Positions 15,074 through 23,559 of a stretch of 64,000 nt of DNA are shown here, piece after piece (position 1 is the stretch's first letter; every line of letters begins with the position of its first letter). The DNA lies in IMG/VR virus record IMGVR_UViG_3300018421_000010, positions 53,793-117,792 of that record; one strand, given 5' to 3'. The DNA is from a virus. Made by a program: the position numbers and the translations under genes. The notes below the pieces were generated by a model. It ran no database searches and was not told the origin of the DNA. It saw only the letters and a program-made list of their open reading frames with translations.

Positions 15074-15139
15074 TAATGTGCATTAATTGTAACATTAAGG
15101 TAGCATTATACGCTTTAATGTGCAATTTATGTAACATTA
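15074..15139. repeat. Two imperfect 24-bp direct repeats
   Basis: TAATGTGCATTAATTGTAAC plus ATTA (15074-15097) and TAATGTGCAATTTATGTAAC plus ATTA (15116-15139), 42 nt apart from start to start. A third partial copy, TAATGTGCA, is at 15180-15188. GTAACATT also appears in the hairpin near 14911. Confidence 0.75.
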
Positions 15140-15318
15140 TACCCGTTGCTTCGTTCCTAGTGCATACGGTTTTTATGTGTAATGTGCAGTTTTTCGACAG
15201 CCAACAATCTATCTATATCAATCAAACGCTCTACTACCGAACGCCGCTCAATATGTTACGTGTGCTCCGATCAAGGATGCTTTTTCCACAGCGGTATTTT
15301 CAAACTGGCCCGCCAACC

Positions 15319-15768
15319 TTAGGTGTTGGATTGTTTTGCCTTGATAGTGTGTTCTAGTAATGCCTTACGCAATTTATCGGAACCGCCAACTCTACAATTA
15401 ATAATCCCGTTATAATATTCATCCGTCTCTAATACACGGCGGTCAAATTGCTCTCGTGCCTCTATGTAACTCATTTCTGCTCTGCTTTTACACAGATAAA
15501 GTATTTCTCTTGTGAAATTTTTTGGGCCTAACTTGTCTACGTCTGCCTGTAGTCTATCTGAGCTGCCCCAGTAGTCTTTCCAATCGCTTTCTTTGTAGCC
15601 TCGTCTTTTGTTTTTTCTGCCTTTGAGTGGTGGCTTTGTGGTCTTAAACTTTGCTAGTTTTTTGCCTATGTATTTTTGCCCTGTGGTTTTATTAGTGATA
15701 AGGTAAACAAATCCTTCATATTCATCAGGAATTTCGTTAATATGTTTTCCTCTGTAAGTCCACTGCAT
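15319..15768 (-). CDS. GIY-YIG family nuclease
   Basis: A 149-aa protein with the GIY-YIG core: GFVYLI at 19-24 and KYIGKK at 32-37, followed by a basic insert (KGRKNKRRGYKESDW, about 49-63). The region near 85-115 (FTREILYLCKSRAEMSYIEA) carries the helix and acidic residue expected of the family. GIY-YIG enzymes cut DNA; free-standing phage versions such as the T4 Seg proteins are often homing endonucleases, while others act in repair. It is the last gene of the minus-strand gp55-gp47-gp46 block and borders the repeat-containing noncoding interval, a setting that would suit a mobile nuclease. Target unknown. Confidence 0.75.
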   Translation of the reverse strand: MQWTYRGKHINEIPDEYEGFVYLITNKTTGQKYIGKKLAKFKTTKPPLKGRKNKRRGYKESDWKDYWGSSDRLQADVDKLGPKNFTREILYLCKSRAEMSYIEAREQFDRRVLETDEYYNGIINCRVGGSDKLRKALLEHTIKAKQSNT

Positions 15769-15798
15769 GAACTTACTTACCGTTGCCTATTGTTGTGC

Positions 15799-16002
15799 CT
15801 AGTCGTTTTTGGTTTTACGTGTTGTATTGTGCTTTTCGTGTATTTCATCCATACGTTGCTTTGCAAGATCCCTCATAATTCTAAGCCATTTACGTGCTTC
15901 TCTATGAGTGCGTACAGAATTTCGTGCCTCAAACTTTTCGTTAGCCTTAAAGTATTCTAGGTATGCCTGTGTTAGCCTGTCATGAATATCGTCGTCTATC
16001 AT
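15799..16002 (-). CDS. Small basic helical protein downstream of gp46
   Basis: A 67-aa protein, MIDDDIHDRLTQAYLEYFKA... ending NTTRKTKND. It is predicted to be two charged helices with a basic C terminus, with no cysteine or membrane segment. Its ATG overlaps the gp46 stop (ATGA), so it is translated together with gp46; the next gene starts 30 nt later. It may be an accessory of the gp46/gp47 nuclease, but this rests only on coupling. Family not recognised. Confidence 0.75.
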   Translation of the reverse strand: MIDDDIHDRLTQAYLEYFKANEKFEARNSVRTHREARKWLRIMRDLAKQRMDEIHEKHNTTRKTKND

Positions 16003-17771
16003 TCCACTATGTCAATGTCATTCTCGTAGTTTGTAAATCCGTTTTCTTTTACAACTTTCATTACATGTGTCACACGTCCAACTAATTCGTCTTTGTGTGA
16101 AATTAAGAATACATTTTTCTCCTGTTCACGGCCCATCTTCTTAAGAACTGCAAGGCTATTTTCAACACCTGCTGTGTCCATTCCACTGTCAATGAGCTCA
16201 TCAATAAACAATAGATTAATTTTTTGATACAGGCTTTCCCAAACATCGCGGAAAGCAAAACTCATACCAAGTATTAATCTGTTGCGTTCTCCTCTACTTA
16301 GATTATCAAAGTCTAGGTCTTGTCCTAGTTGAGTAATTTCAACGTTCAAATCATTTTGGAATACAACTTGATGGGGCAGTCCTAGTTTGTCTAAGTAGTA
16401 GGTTAATCTGTTGTTCAAATATGCAAGATTCTGATCAATAATTTTCTTACGAATAAACGAGTCTTTGTTTGTTAATAGTTTTAACAAGAACTCTTGATGA
16501 TCTTTAAAGTTTGTAAGATCATTTACCGCTGACCAATCTAGTTCTTGTATAGCAGTATGTTTTAGATCGTCAATTTGTGATTGATAAGGATCTTCCTCGC
16601 TTGTTTTTCCTTCAAGCGAATGTTTTAGTGCATCAACGTTCTTTCTATGTTCGTATGCTTCTTTAGCAGTTTCATAAAATGTGTTAGGACGACCGTTGAT
16701 ATCACCAATTTGTTTAAGTTCTAACAACACACTGTCTAGTTTACCAGCAACTTCTGTTTGATATGCTAGTGCATCGTGTAATTCTTTAGACTTTCTTGAC
16801 AAAATTTCATCTTTTTTGTCTGCGTGAAGCGGTTGATTACAAGTGTAACACACCGCATCTTCAAGATTTGCGATGTCTTTTTCAGCTTTTTCAACAGAAC
16901 CATTGGCACGTAGTAGTGCAGAGTCTAGTGTGCTTTTTTCTTTATTAAGAGCCGTAATTGCTGTGTTTAATTCAGTCCAATTTTGCAATTTTTCATGTGC
17001 TTCTAGTTCTGCTTCAATGTCTAAATGTTCTAGTTCGTCTATGCCTTGTTGCAGTTTAGCAACATCTTGTTGCTTTTTAGCATTCCATGCACGTTGTTTG
17101 CTTTCTAAGTTTGAAATAGTTTCTTCAATCTTTTTATTTGCACTAGTGATAGCATCAATCTTTAGTGTTTCTTCTGTAATTGCATCTCTAGTATTGCGAA
17201 TTTGTTCTTTTAGTGTTTCTGCTTTTTCAGACAGAATAGTAATACCTAGCAACTGTTCAATAATAGCACGTTGATCATTTTGCTTCATGCTTAGGAACGG
17301 TTCTGTGTAGGTATTAAGTGCAACAATATGTTTGAACATATCGTGACTCATGTCTAGCAGTTCATTAATGTCTTCTTGTGTTTTGCGACTGTCGCCTTGC
17401 GACTCGTCAAGCATTTCCTGCTCTTGATTGTTTATATAAAACTTAAGAACGTTAGGACTACGACCACGTTCAATACGATAGTCTGTACCATTCTTTTCAA
17501 AATGAAGTGTAACCAACATGCCTTTGCTGTTAGTTTTGTTAATCAAATTATTGCGTTTAATATTTGTAAGTGCTTGTCCATACAGTGCATAGCTCAACGC
17601 ATTGATTATTGTAGTTTTACCTGTACCATTACGTGATCCAGTATCGTCTCCGCCTTGATCTAAATTCTCACCAAGTACAAGTGTTAGTTGTTCTTTGTTA
17701 AAGTCTACAGCCTGGGTTTGATTCCCCACACTCATAAAGTTTTTTACTGTTAGGTCTTTAATTCTAATCAT
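15999..17771 (-). CDS. gp46: Recombination endonuclease subunit gp46 (SbcC/Rad50-like ATPase)
   Basis: A 590-aa SMC-type ATPase. Walker A GSRNGTGKTT is at 45-54. Long coiled coils flank a zinc hook, CYTC, near 307. The ABC signature LSRGERNRL is near 488 and Walker B LLFIDEL near 517. With gp47 it forms the T4 Mre11/Rad50-like complex that resects DNA ends for recombination-dependent replication and helps degrade host DNA. Length matches T4 gp46 (560). It starts directly after the gp47 stop and overlaps the following small gene by 4 nt. Confidence 0.96.
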   Translation of the reverse strand: MIRIKDLTVKNFMSVGNQTQAVDFNKEQLTLVLGENLDQGGDDTGSRNGTGKTTIINALSYALYGQALTNIKRNNLINKTNSKGMLVTLHFEKNGTDYRIERGRSPNVLKFYINNQEQEMLDESQGDSRKTQEDINELLDMSHDMFKHIVALNTYTEPFLSMKQNDQRAIIEQLLGITILSEKAETLKEQIRNTRDAITEETLKIDAITSANKKIEETISNLESKQRAWNAKKQQDVAKLQQGIDELEHLDIEAELEAHEKLQNWTELNTAITALNKEKSTLDSALLRANGSVEKAEKDIANLEDAVCYTCNQPLHADKKDEILSRKSKELHDALAYQTEVAGKLDSVLLELKQIGDINGRPNTFYETAKEAYEHRKNVDALKHSLEGKTSEEDPYQSQIDDLKHTAIQELDWSAVNDLTNFKDHQEFLLKLLTNKDSFIRKKIIDQNLAYLNNRLTYYLDKLGLPHQVVFQNDLNVEITQLGQDLDFDNLSRGERNRLILGMSFAFRDVWESLYQKINLLFIDELIDSGMDTAGVENSLAVLKKMGREQEKNVFLISHKDELVGRVTHVMKVVKENGFTNYENDIDIVE

Positions 17772-18782
17772 TTATAGCTCGTTATAGATGTCTAGCAGCA
17801 TTTTTTTGTCAAAGTTGTCTGTGTCTAATGCTGTAATTTCGCCTGCAACAATTTGATCAACACTTTCAAACTGTGCAATGTCAAGTTCTGTTGTAATTTC
17901 TTCTACCTGCTTCTGAGGAATAAGAGTAATTTCTCTACAACCGTACTCGTTAATAAATGTTTCTTTGATAAAACTTGCTTCCTCATATGATAGCGGAAGA
18001 TCAATAGTTACACGAAGATACATTTTACTTTTAAGAATCTTTTGATTTGGGTCTAGTAGTTCGCTTAGTTTAACTGTGCGATACTTAGGACACTCTGACC
18101 AGTTGATGTACTCTGGCTCTGCATTGTTTTCTTTGTCAAGAATCATCATGCCACGGTCATCATCCCATGCATCTGCATAGTTGTGTGGAAACGCATTACC
18201 AATGTAATGCACTTTGCCTTGCTTTTGACGTTTGTGGAAGTGTCCGCTAAACACATATTCTTGATTTTTAAAATGCTCAGCACGTAAGTCACCGTGATCC
18301 GGCATCTGTACCATAGCATTCATGTAGAAACTTGGAAGTTCAAAATGTCCAAACATATATTTGGTTTTTATATCACTTATCTTCTTCCATTCATCACCAA
18401 CAAGCCACGGAACAAGTGCAACGTCATCTTCTATCGTAACTTTATCTACAAATGTAATACCTGGGATATACTTTGCAAATGCAGTACTGTTAACATCACG
18501 CTTGTCTTTGTAGTACAAGTCGTGGTTACCGTCAAAGAAGTAAAACTTCTCAAATGCTGCACCTAGTTTTTCCATTGAACGTATGGTTGCATCCATAGTT
18601 GTAAGGTTAAGACTGTTACGATTGTGATGCCAATCGCCACAGAAAATACCTGTTTCGCAACCATTTGCTTTTGCTTGTTCAATAAACCAATCTACAAATG
18701 CTTCGCAGTCGTCATTGTGTGTCTTGCTATTGCCTTTTAGTCCAAAATGGATGTCCGTAAACACCGCTGCTTTCTTAAACAA
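17772..18782 (-). CDS. gp47: Recombination endonuclease subunit gp47 (Mre11/SbcD-like)
   Basis: A 336-aa metallophosphoesterase with the Mre11 motifs: FTDIHFG (Asp10, His12), GDWHH at 49-53, GNHD at 85-88 and SGHFHKR near 185. It supplies the nuclease activity of the gp46/gp47 complex. Length matches T4 gp47 (339). The start codon is TTG at 18782, chosen because AGGAG sits 9 nt upstream (AGGAGAAGTACGAC-TTG) and the protein begins MFKKAAVFTDIH as expected for the family; no ATG lies between promoter and motif I. A sigma70-type promoter lies just upstream. Confidence 0.96.
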   Translation of the reverse strand: MFKKAAVFTDIHFGLKGNSKTHNDDCEAFVDWFIEQAKANGCETGIFCGDWHHNRNSLNLTTMDATIRSMEKLGAAFEKFYFFDGNHDLYYKDKRDVNSTAFAKYIPGITFVDKVTIEDDVALVPWLVGDEWKKISDIKTKYMFGHFELPSFYMNAMVQMPDHGDLRAEHFKNQEYVFSGHFHKRQKQGKVHYIGNAFPHNYADAWDDDRGMMILDKENNAEPEYINWSECPKYRTVKLSELLDPNQKILKSKMYLRVTIDLPLSYEEASFIKETFINEYGCREITLIPQKQVEEITTELDIAQFESVDQIVAGEITALDTDNFDKKMLLDIYNEL

Positions 18783-18809
18783 GTCGTACTTCTCCTGTAG
18801 TTTTTTAAT

Positions 18810-18838
18810 ACTATACTATAGCATGCATCAAAAGTCAA
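18810..18838 (-). promoter_or_regulatory. Early sigma70-type promoter for gp47
   Basis: On the minus strand TTGACT and TATAGT are separated by 17 nt, in the gap between gp55 and gp47. The -35 is one base from consensus and spacing is ideal, so gp47-gp46 can be transcribed by host RNA polymerase early in infection. Confidence 0.8.
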
Positions 18839-18841
18839 CCA

Positions 18842-19669
18842 TTAATCGGATGAATTTTCGTTCAATCTTGCCATTTGTGATTCCCATTCTGCATTACCTG
18901 TTCGTGTAAACGATGGATTCATTCCGTTTTGTTCAAGTATATCATCTCTGATGTTTTGATTGCGTTTCTCAATATTGATAACACGTACAAATGAGTTAGT
19001 GACAGCCGCTGTGTAGTATGCAAACGGGTTATTAGATTTGCTCTCATCAAATTGCAAACCAATCTGTGCCAATTGGAGGATTGCTTGTCCACGCATTTCG
19101 TCATTATAAGTATATCCTCTTACATTACCACGGGTAGCATAACGATCACACAGTTTCATCCACATAAGGGCTAGTTTATTTGTTGCTTTACCGTGTTTAT
19201 GGTCAAAGTTTCCGTTTTCCATACCACCTTGCCAATGGCTTTTCCCTACACAAACAAGCTCATCGGTGTCGTTGAACTTGTAATGTTGGAACGGTGGAAA
19301 GTTTAATTTAACTTTTCGATCTGCATCGTTCTTTGGGTTCTTTTTGCGTCCGGGTTCGTCTGGTATATGATCAAAGGTCATAATACGGAAAATTAGTTCT
19401 TCTTTGGTTATTTTTCTATAATCTATCTCGCAGTCTGCTTGTTTTACACGTTCTCCGGCTGCTTTACGTGCTTCATAGTCTGCTTGTGATAATCTTTTAG
19501 CCTTGTTTCTTTTGGCCTCTGCAATAGTTCTAATGTTAATTTTGTCTAAACTTGGTAAAATGATGTCATATTGATGATATTCTGGATCAACATACGAACA
19601 AAATGTATTTTTTGATCTATGTATCTCTGCTAGAATGTCTTTGTTGTTAAGGTAGTTTACTCTTTTCAT
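18842..19669 (-). CDS. gp55: Late-transcription sigma factor (gp55 family)
   Basis: A 275-aa protein with the gp55 core in its second half: YATRGNVRGYTYNDEMRGQA, then ILQLAQIGLQFDESKSNNPF and AYYTAAVTNSFVRVINIEKR at about 180-245, which corresponds to sigma region 2 for binding the late -10 element. T4 gp55 has 185 residues; the extra N-terminal ~90 residues are basic. gp55 directs RNA polymerase to TATAAATA-type promoters, many of which are seen in this window. It is expressed from its own sigma70-type promoter. The DNA-binding region is well conserved, so the assignment is firm. Confidence 0.93.
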   Translation of the reverse strand: MKRVNYLNNKDILAEIHRSKNTFCSYVDPEYHQYDIILPSLDKINIRTIAEAKRNKAKRLSQADYEARKAAGERVKQADCEIDYRKITKEELIFRIMTFDHIPDEPGRKKNPKNDADRKVKLNFPPFQHYKFNDTDELVCVGKSHWQGGMENGNFDHKHGKATNKLALMWMKLCDRYATRGNVRGYTYNDEMRGQAILQLAQIGLQFDESKSNNPFAYYTAAVTNSFVRVINIEKRNQNIRDDILEQNGMNPSFTRTGNAEWESQMARLNENSSD

Positions 19670-19692
19670 ACCGGCTCCTGTTATTTGTTACT

Positions 19693-19721
19693 ATTATAAT
19701 ATACTCTGTTAATAAAGTCAA
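19693..19721 (-). promoter_or_regulatory. Early sigma70-type promoter for gp55
   Basis: On the minus strand TTGACT and a perfect TATAAT are separated by 17 nt, about 25 nt upstream of the gp55 start. One of the best promoters in the window. Confidence 0.88.
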
Positions 19722-19728
19722 CTAAATA
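19721..19728 (+). promoter_or_regulatory. Possible late promoter ACTAAATA for the tail module
   Basis: ACTAAATA on the plus strand lies about 20 nt before the first tail gene and abuts the early gp55 promoter on the other strand. The same octamer is found at 3958-3965. Confidence 0.4.
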
Positions 19729-19748
19729 ATGTATAGGAGACAAGAAAA

Positions 19749-20615
19749 ATGTCATTTAGAAAAGTACTCAATACAGTTCAGCAAACAGCAGCTACCGTTA
19801 GCACCGGCTTAAGAACTACTCAACAGTTGGCATCAGACATACAGTCTGGCAACGTTGGAAGGATCTTAAGAACAAGCAGATCATTAGTAAATCTTCTTAA
19901 CGGTGGCACAAGCGGCAGTGTAACAGAAGCTAATTTTCCAAGCAGTGGCGATTGGCGTGTTAGACTTTCTATGCCTGGACACTCAACGTTTACAAGCAGT
20001 CCTTTACTTGCACCGTTAAGAAAAACAGGCGGACTTGTTTTCCCTTATACTCCTACAGTTAACATTGTACATTCAGCAAATTATAATGCAATAGCACCTA
20101 CACATACTAATTATCCAACACAAGCATACAGAAATAGTAGCGTAGATCAAATCACAGTATCTGCTCAGTTCTTCAATGAAACAGAAGAAGAAGGCAAATA
20201 TTGGCTGGGTGTACTACATTATTTAAGAAGTGTAACAAAAATGGCTTACGGGTCTGGCAACGGAGACATACAAGGTTCTCCACCACCTGTACTACGCTTT
20301 AGCGGTTATGGCGACTATGTTTTTAACGGCGTTCCGGTAGTTGTACAAAACTTTACAATTGACCTATCTCCTGACACAGACTACATAGCAGTCAATCCGG
20401 GTGGTGCATCGTCAGCCCTTAGTGCTGCTCTTAGTACAATTGAATCTGTTGCAGGAGGTAGTGTTCCCACATCAAGCAACGGATCAGTACATGTTCCAGT
20501 GCAAAGTTTGGTTAGTATTACATTATTACCTACTTATAGTAGACGTGAACAAGAAAAATTTAGTCTACGTCAATTTGTTAATGGCGATTTAGTAAGCGGC
20601 AAAGGATACATCTAA
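19749..20615 (+). CDS. Baseplate tail-tube cap protein (gp48/gp54-like)
   Basis: A 288-aa protein at the head of the tail module. After an Ala/Thr/Ser-rich N-terminal helix (about 1-50) it has a beta-rich core with a tail-tube-like look: GDWRVRLSMP at about 66-75, FPYTPTVNIVHSANYNAIAP at about 98-117, and SVDQITVSAQFFNETEEEGKYWL. T4 gp48 and gp54 cap the baseplate and nucleate the tail tube, and share this fold. Position just before gp53 fits gp48 or gp54, but which of the two cannot be told by eye. The stop overlaps the gp53 start (TAATG). Confidence 0.75.
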   Translation: MSFRKVLNTVQQTAATVSTGLRTTQQLASDIQSGNVGRILRTSRSLVNLLNGGTSGSVTEANFPSSGDWRVRLSMPGHSTFTSSPLLAPLRKTGGLVFPYTPTVNIVHSANYNAIAPTHTNYPTQAYRNSSVDQITVSAQFFNETEEEGKYWLGVLHYLRSVTKMAYGSGNGDIQGSPPPVLRFSGYGDYVFNGVPVVVQNFTIDLSPDTDYIAVNPGGASSALSAALSTIESVAGGSVPTSSNGSVHVPVQSLVSITLLPTYSRREQEKFSLRQFVNGDLVSGKGYI

Positions 20616-20917
20616 TGGCAGAATATCAAAAATCAAGTCCTTGGGCAAAAACAAACTATAGTTTAAATGGAGCACTAAGTCATTTTCAAATAAGAACAAT
20701 CCCTGCAGAAGCTGATGATGTTTTGTATGAGCTAGAACCTCAGTACATCTACAGACCAGATTTGCTTTCTTATGATATTTACGGTACTCCAAAATTGTGG
20801 TGGGTATTTGCACAAAGAAACATGGATGTTATACAAGATCCTATATATGACTTCATACCAGGAACACAAATATATCTTCCTAAAAAGGATAATTTACTAA
20901 GAGTACTGGGAGTTTAA
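20615..20917 (+). CDS. gp53: Baseplate wedge protein gp53
   Basis: A 100-aa protein with the gp53 pattern DLLSYDIYGTPKLWWVFAQR then NMDVIQDPIYDFIPGTQIYL near 50-90; the last part (IPGTQIYLP) resembles a LysM-like end. T4 gp53 has 196 residues, so this is a compact version carrying the conserved half. It is a component of the baseplate wedge. It is translationally coupled to the tube-cap gene before it (TAATG) and followed 3 nt later by the hub-like gene. Confidence 0.85.
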   Translation: MAEYQKSSPWAKTNYSLNGALSHFQIRTIPAEADDVLYELEPQYIYRPDLLSYDIYGTPKLWWVFAQRNMDVIQDPIYDFIPGTQIYLPKKDNLLRVLGV

Positions 20918-20920
20918 CAT

Positions 20921-23557
20921 ATGGCAAGACCTACAGGTGATAGGCTGCTTGAAGGCATCAACAGAGTAGACAATGCCCTTCAACGAGTAGAACAAGTTGA
21001 AAGAACATGGAACGAAGCAGTTAATGCTGTAAACGAAGTTCGTGCCTTAGGACAAGACATTGCAAATACAACTAAAGCTCTAGTAACTGATGCTAAAGCC
21101 CTTCTTAGCGGTGATATGTTTAAAGGAAGCAGTTTATCAGCTGCACTAAATTCTTTAAATATTTTTCCATCTGCAAAACCAAATATACTAGAACAATTTA
21201 GAACACACAACTATATTTTTGAATTAAGTTGTCTTAGCCAATCTGATTTTAATGACCCAGGCGGCGGCTATAGAAATAGAGCACCTAGTCAAGTTATACT
21301 AAGAAGCGGTGGTGGTGCAAACCCTAAAGTAACAACTCCGTTTGAAAGAGGCGGCAAAGTTGAATATTTTATTGACAATGTAGAAATACAAACAGTAATG
21401 GCTAACGCTGATATAACAGGAACAAGTAATGCTACTAGTATTTTGTTTGATGTTACAGAACCGTTGTCAATGGGACTATTTTTACAAAGTTTACAAAATG
21501 CTGCTTTAACATTGGGATATGCAAACTATCTCGAAGCTCCGTTTATGTTAACAATAGAATTTGTTGGTCATACAGATGACGATCAAACAATTAACATACC
21601 AATTGCTAAACGATATATTCCTATACAGCTATACGAAGCAAAAATGCGTGTTAGTGAAGCTGGCACTGTATACAGTGTTCGAGGTATTCCTTATAACCAT
21701 GCTACTCTTGCAGATAGTGTTAACAAAGTAAATGTTAGTACAACAATTACTATACCTGAAGACGGCGAAGGTACTGTACAAGAAATGTTACAAAAAGGTG
21801 ATACTAGTTTGTCTGGCGTAGTAAACAAGTACTATGCAGACCGTGTTGCAAGTCAACCCAATGCCTCTGTGCAAGAAATTTTTATAGTATTTCCAAAAGA
21901 ATCTGGAGGCGGTGGCGGCGGTCTTGGTTCTATTACTGGAGCAGTAAGTTCAACGTTAGGTGCAACAGCAAGTCCTACAGAACTTTTAGGAACTATCGGA
22001 ACAGCAGCAGGAACAGTAAACAATGCAGTAGGACAAATTCGAGGAGGACTGTCAGCATTTAATGTTGATACTTCAAAACTTGATAAAGTACAAAGCGATT
22101 TACAGAATGCAACAGAAATCGCAAATGCAGCTATTCAAGTAGTTAATACTATTAGTTCTTTAGGATCACAAGCAAGCTCTGTTTTATCTAGTGCAATAGG
22201 AAGAATAGGAGGAGCATTTGCTCCTAAATCGGCTGGAGAATCTCAACAAAGAAGATCAGAAGGTGAAGCAAGAATTTCTCAAGCTCAATCAGCAGCTGAT
22301 GCATTTCGTATTGGCGGAGTCCAAGCATCAAGAACAGGAAACACAAATACTTTATATCAAGACGCCGGAAGTTTAAACACTATTGGTAGTTCAAAAATGG
22401 GATTTGAACAAATAAGTCCAGGAAACTCTCCGCAACCATTAGCAGCTGAAACTACAAACGATGATGGCACATTTAAAAGAGGAAATGTTACAATTTCTGC
22501 AAATAGAAGAGAATATACATTTCCAGCAGGAACTAAAATTACAAAAATAATTGAAGAAGTAATTATATCTTCAGAATGGGGTCAAAAATTTGCTGAACGT
22601 AGAGATAGCCAAGGATTTGTTGAATGGTTTACTATAGATCCACAAGTTTATCTAATTGGAAATTCAGCAACTGATGCTGCTAAAGGCGGCATGAGCAAAG
22701 TTTATGTTTATAGAGTAGTACCTATGAAGGTTCATTCTAGTAAATTTTCTCCGCCGACAGCACAAGGCCAAGGATATGGACAAATAGCACCAAATGTAAC
22801 AAAGGTCTATGATTACATTTATACAGGAAAGAACAAAAGTATATTAGATTTTAATATTGAATTTAATTTAGCATTTGTTACAGCAGTACAAGCAGACTTG
22901 GGTAATAATACAAACACTCAAGGTACTCAAACTACAGAGACTGACATTCCTACTAACTCTCAAACGGCTGAAGGTTCTGCAACAGCTTCACAAGGCGGAA
23001 ACGCCGGAGTTGTTACGGCGGTGCAATACAATAATGCTCCGGTTGGTGGTGCAGCAGTTGAAACTCCGCAAATTAGAAGTGCAAGAATGTTTCATGATGT
23101 TATATTAAACAACCAAGCAGATATGGTTGAATTAGATATGACAATAATAGGAGATCCTTATTTTTTAGCAGATAGTGGAATGGGAAATTATACAGCTGAC
23201 CTTGGACCAACAACTACAATAACATCAGACGGAACAATGGATTATCAAAGAACTGAAATTGATGTTGTTGTTAATTTTAGAACTCCGTTAGATTACGGCG
23301 GTCCAGGAGGCTACATGGAAATGTTAAGTGATACTGTTCCTGTTGGTCCTTTTAGCGGACTGTATATGGTTACTGACGTAAGGAATTCATTTAATCAAGG
23401 TGAATTTCAACAAGAATTACATTTAGTTAGAAGAAGAAATCAAGAAGCTGACTTAACAGCCTCTGGCGGTAGCGGAACAATGTTAGCGTCAACTGATCGT
23501 GCAGATCCAAATAGATCTTTAGATCCTACAATGGATGGACAACAACCTCAGGAGTAA
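20921..23557 (+). CDS. Large baseplate hub-like protein (878 aa)
   Basis: An 878-aa protein between gp53 and the gp5-like gene. Residues about 1-60 are helical. About 85-290 form a beta domain (MLTIEFVGHTDDDQTINIPI, YIPIQLYEAKMRVSEAGTVY, then VRGIPYNHATLAD) that resembles tail-hub domains. Next come a Gly/Ala/Ser-rich helical linker (about 325-480), a second beta domain (about 510-640) and a C-terminal beta domain containing HDVILNNQADMVELDMTIIG and VTDVRNSFNQGEFQQELHLV, which looks like the closing part of a hub protein. Position and domain pattern suggest the gp27 role, a trimeric hub carrying the gp5 spike. It is more than twice the length of T4 gp27 (391). Confidence 0.65.
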   Translation: MARPTGDRLLEGINRVDNALQRVEQVERTWNEAVNAVNEVRALGQDIANTTKALVTDAKALLSGDMFKGSSLSAALNSLNIFPSAKPNILEQFRTHNYIFELSCLSQSDFNDPGGGYRNRAPSQVILRSGGGANPKVTTPFERGGKVEYFIDNVEIQTVMANADITGTSNATSILFDVTEPLSMGLFLQSLQNAALTLGYANYLEAPFMLTIEFVGHTDDDQTINIPIAKRYIPIQLYEAKMRVSEAGTVYSVRGIPYNHATLADSVNKVNVSTTITIPEDGEGTVQEMLQKGDTSLSGVVNKYYADRVASQPNASVQEIFIVFPKESGGGGGGLGSITGAVSSTLGATASPTELLGTIGTAAGTVNNAVGQIRGGLSAFNVDTSKLDKVQSDLQNATEIANAAIQVVNTISSLGSQASSVLSSAIGRIGGAFAPKSAGESQQRRSEGEARISQAQSAADAFRIGGVQASRTGNTNTLYQDAGSLNTIGSSKMGFEQISPGNSPQPLAAETTNDDGTFKRGNVTISANRREYTFPAGTKITKIIEEVIISSEWGQKFAERRDSQGFVEWFTIDPQVYLIGNSATDAAKGGMSKVYVYRVVPMKVHSSKFSPPTAQGQGYGQIAPNVTKVYDYIYTGKNKSILDFNIEFNLAFVTAVQADLGNNTNTQGTQTTETDIPTNSQTAEGSATASQGGNAGVVTAVQYNNAPVGGAAVETPQIRSARMFHDVILNNQADMVELDMTIIGDPYFLADSGMGNYTADLGPTTTITSDGTMDYQRTEIDVVVNFRTPLDYGGPGGYMEMLSDTVPVGPFSGLYMVTDVRNSFNQGEFQQELHLVRRRNQEADLTASGGSGTMLASTDRADPNRSLDPTMDGQQPQE

Positions 23558-23559
23558 GA

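Larger units (their letters stand above)
14763..15318. other. Structured noncoding interval with hairpins and repeats
   Basis: About 555 nt without a convincing gene. Visible structures are hairpins at 14803-14822 (AAATGAGC/GCTCATTT), 14900-14918 (AATGTTAC/GTAACATT) and 14952-14969 (GGAACC/GGTTCC), plus two imperfect 24-bp direct repeats and a partial third. A 144-codon plus-strand frame at 14923-15357 crosses all of this and looks unlike the neighbouring proteins. A noncoding RNA, a decayed gene or a replication-related region are all possible. I found no convincing tRNA. Confidence 0.55.

Noticed and set aside
14923-15357. 144-codon plus-strand frame in the noncoding interval
   Set aside because: Cys/Leu/Arg-rich composition unlike other proteins here, crosses the hairpins and repeats, runs into the GIY-YIG gene antisense, and has no ribosome site.
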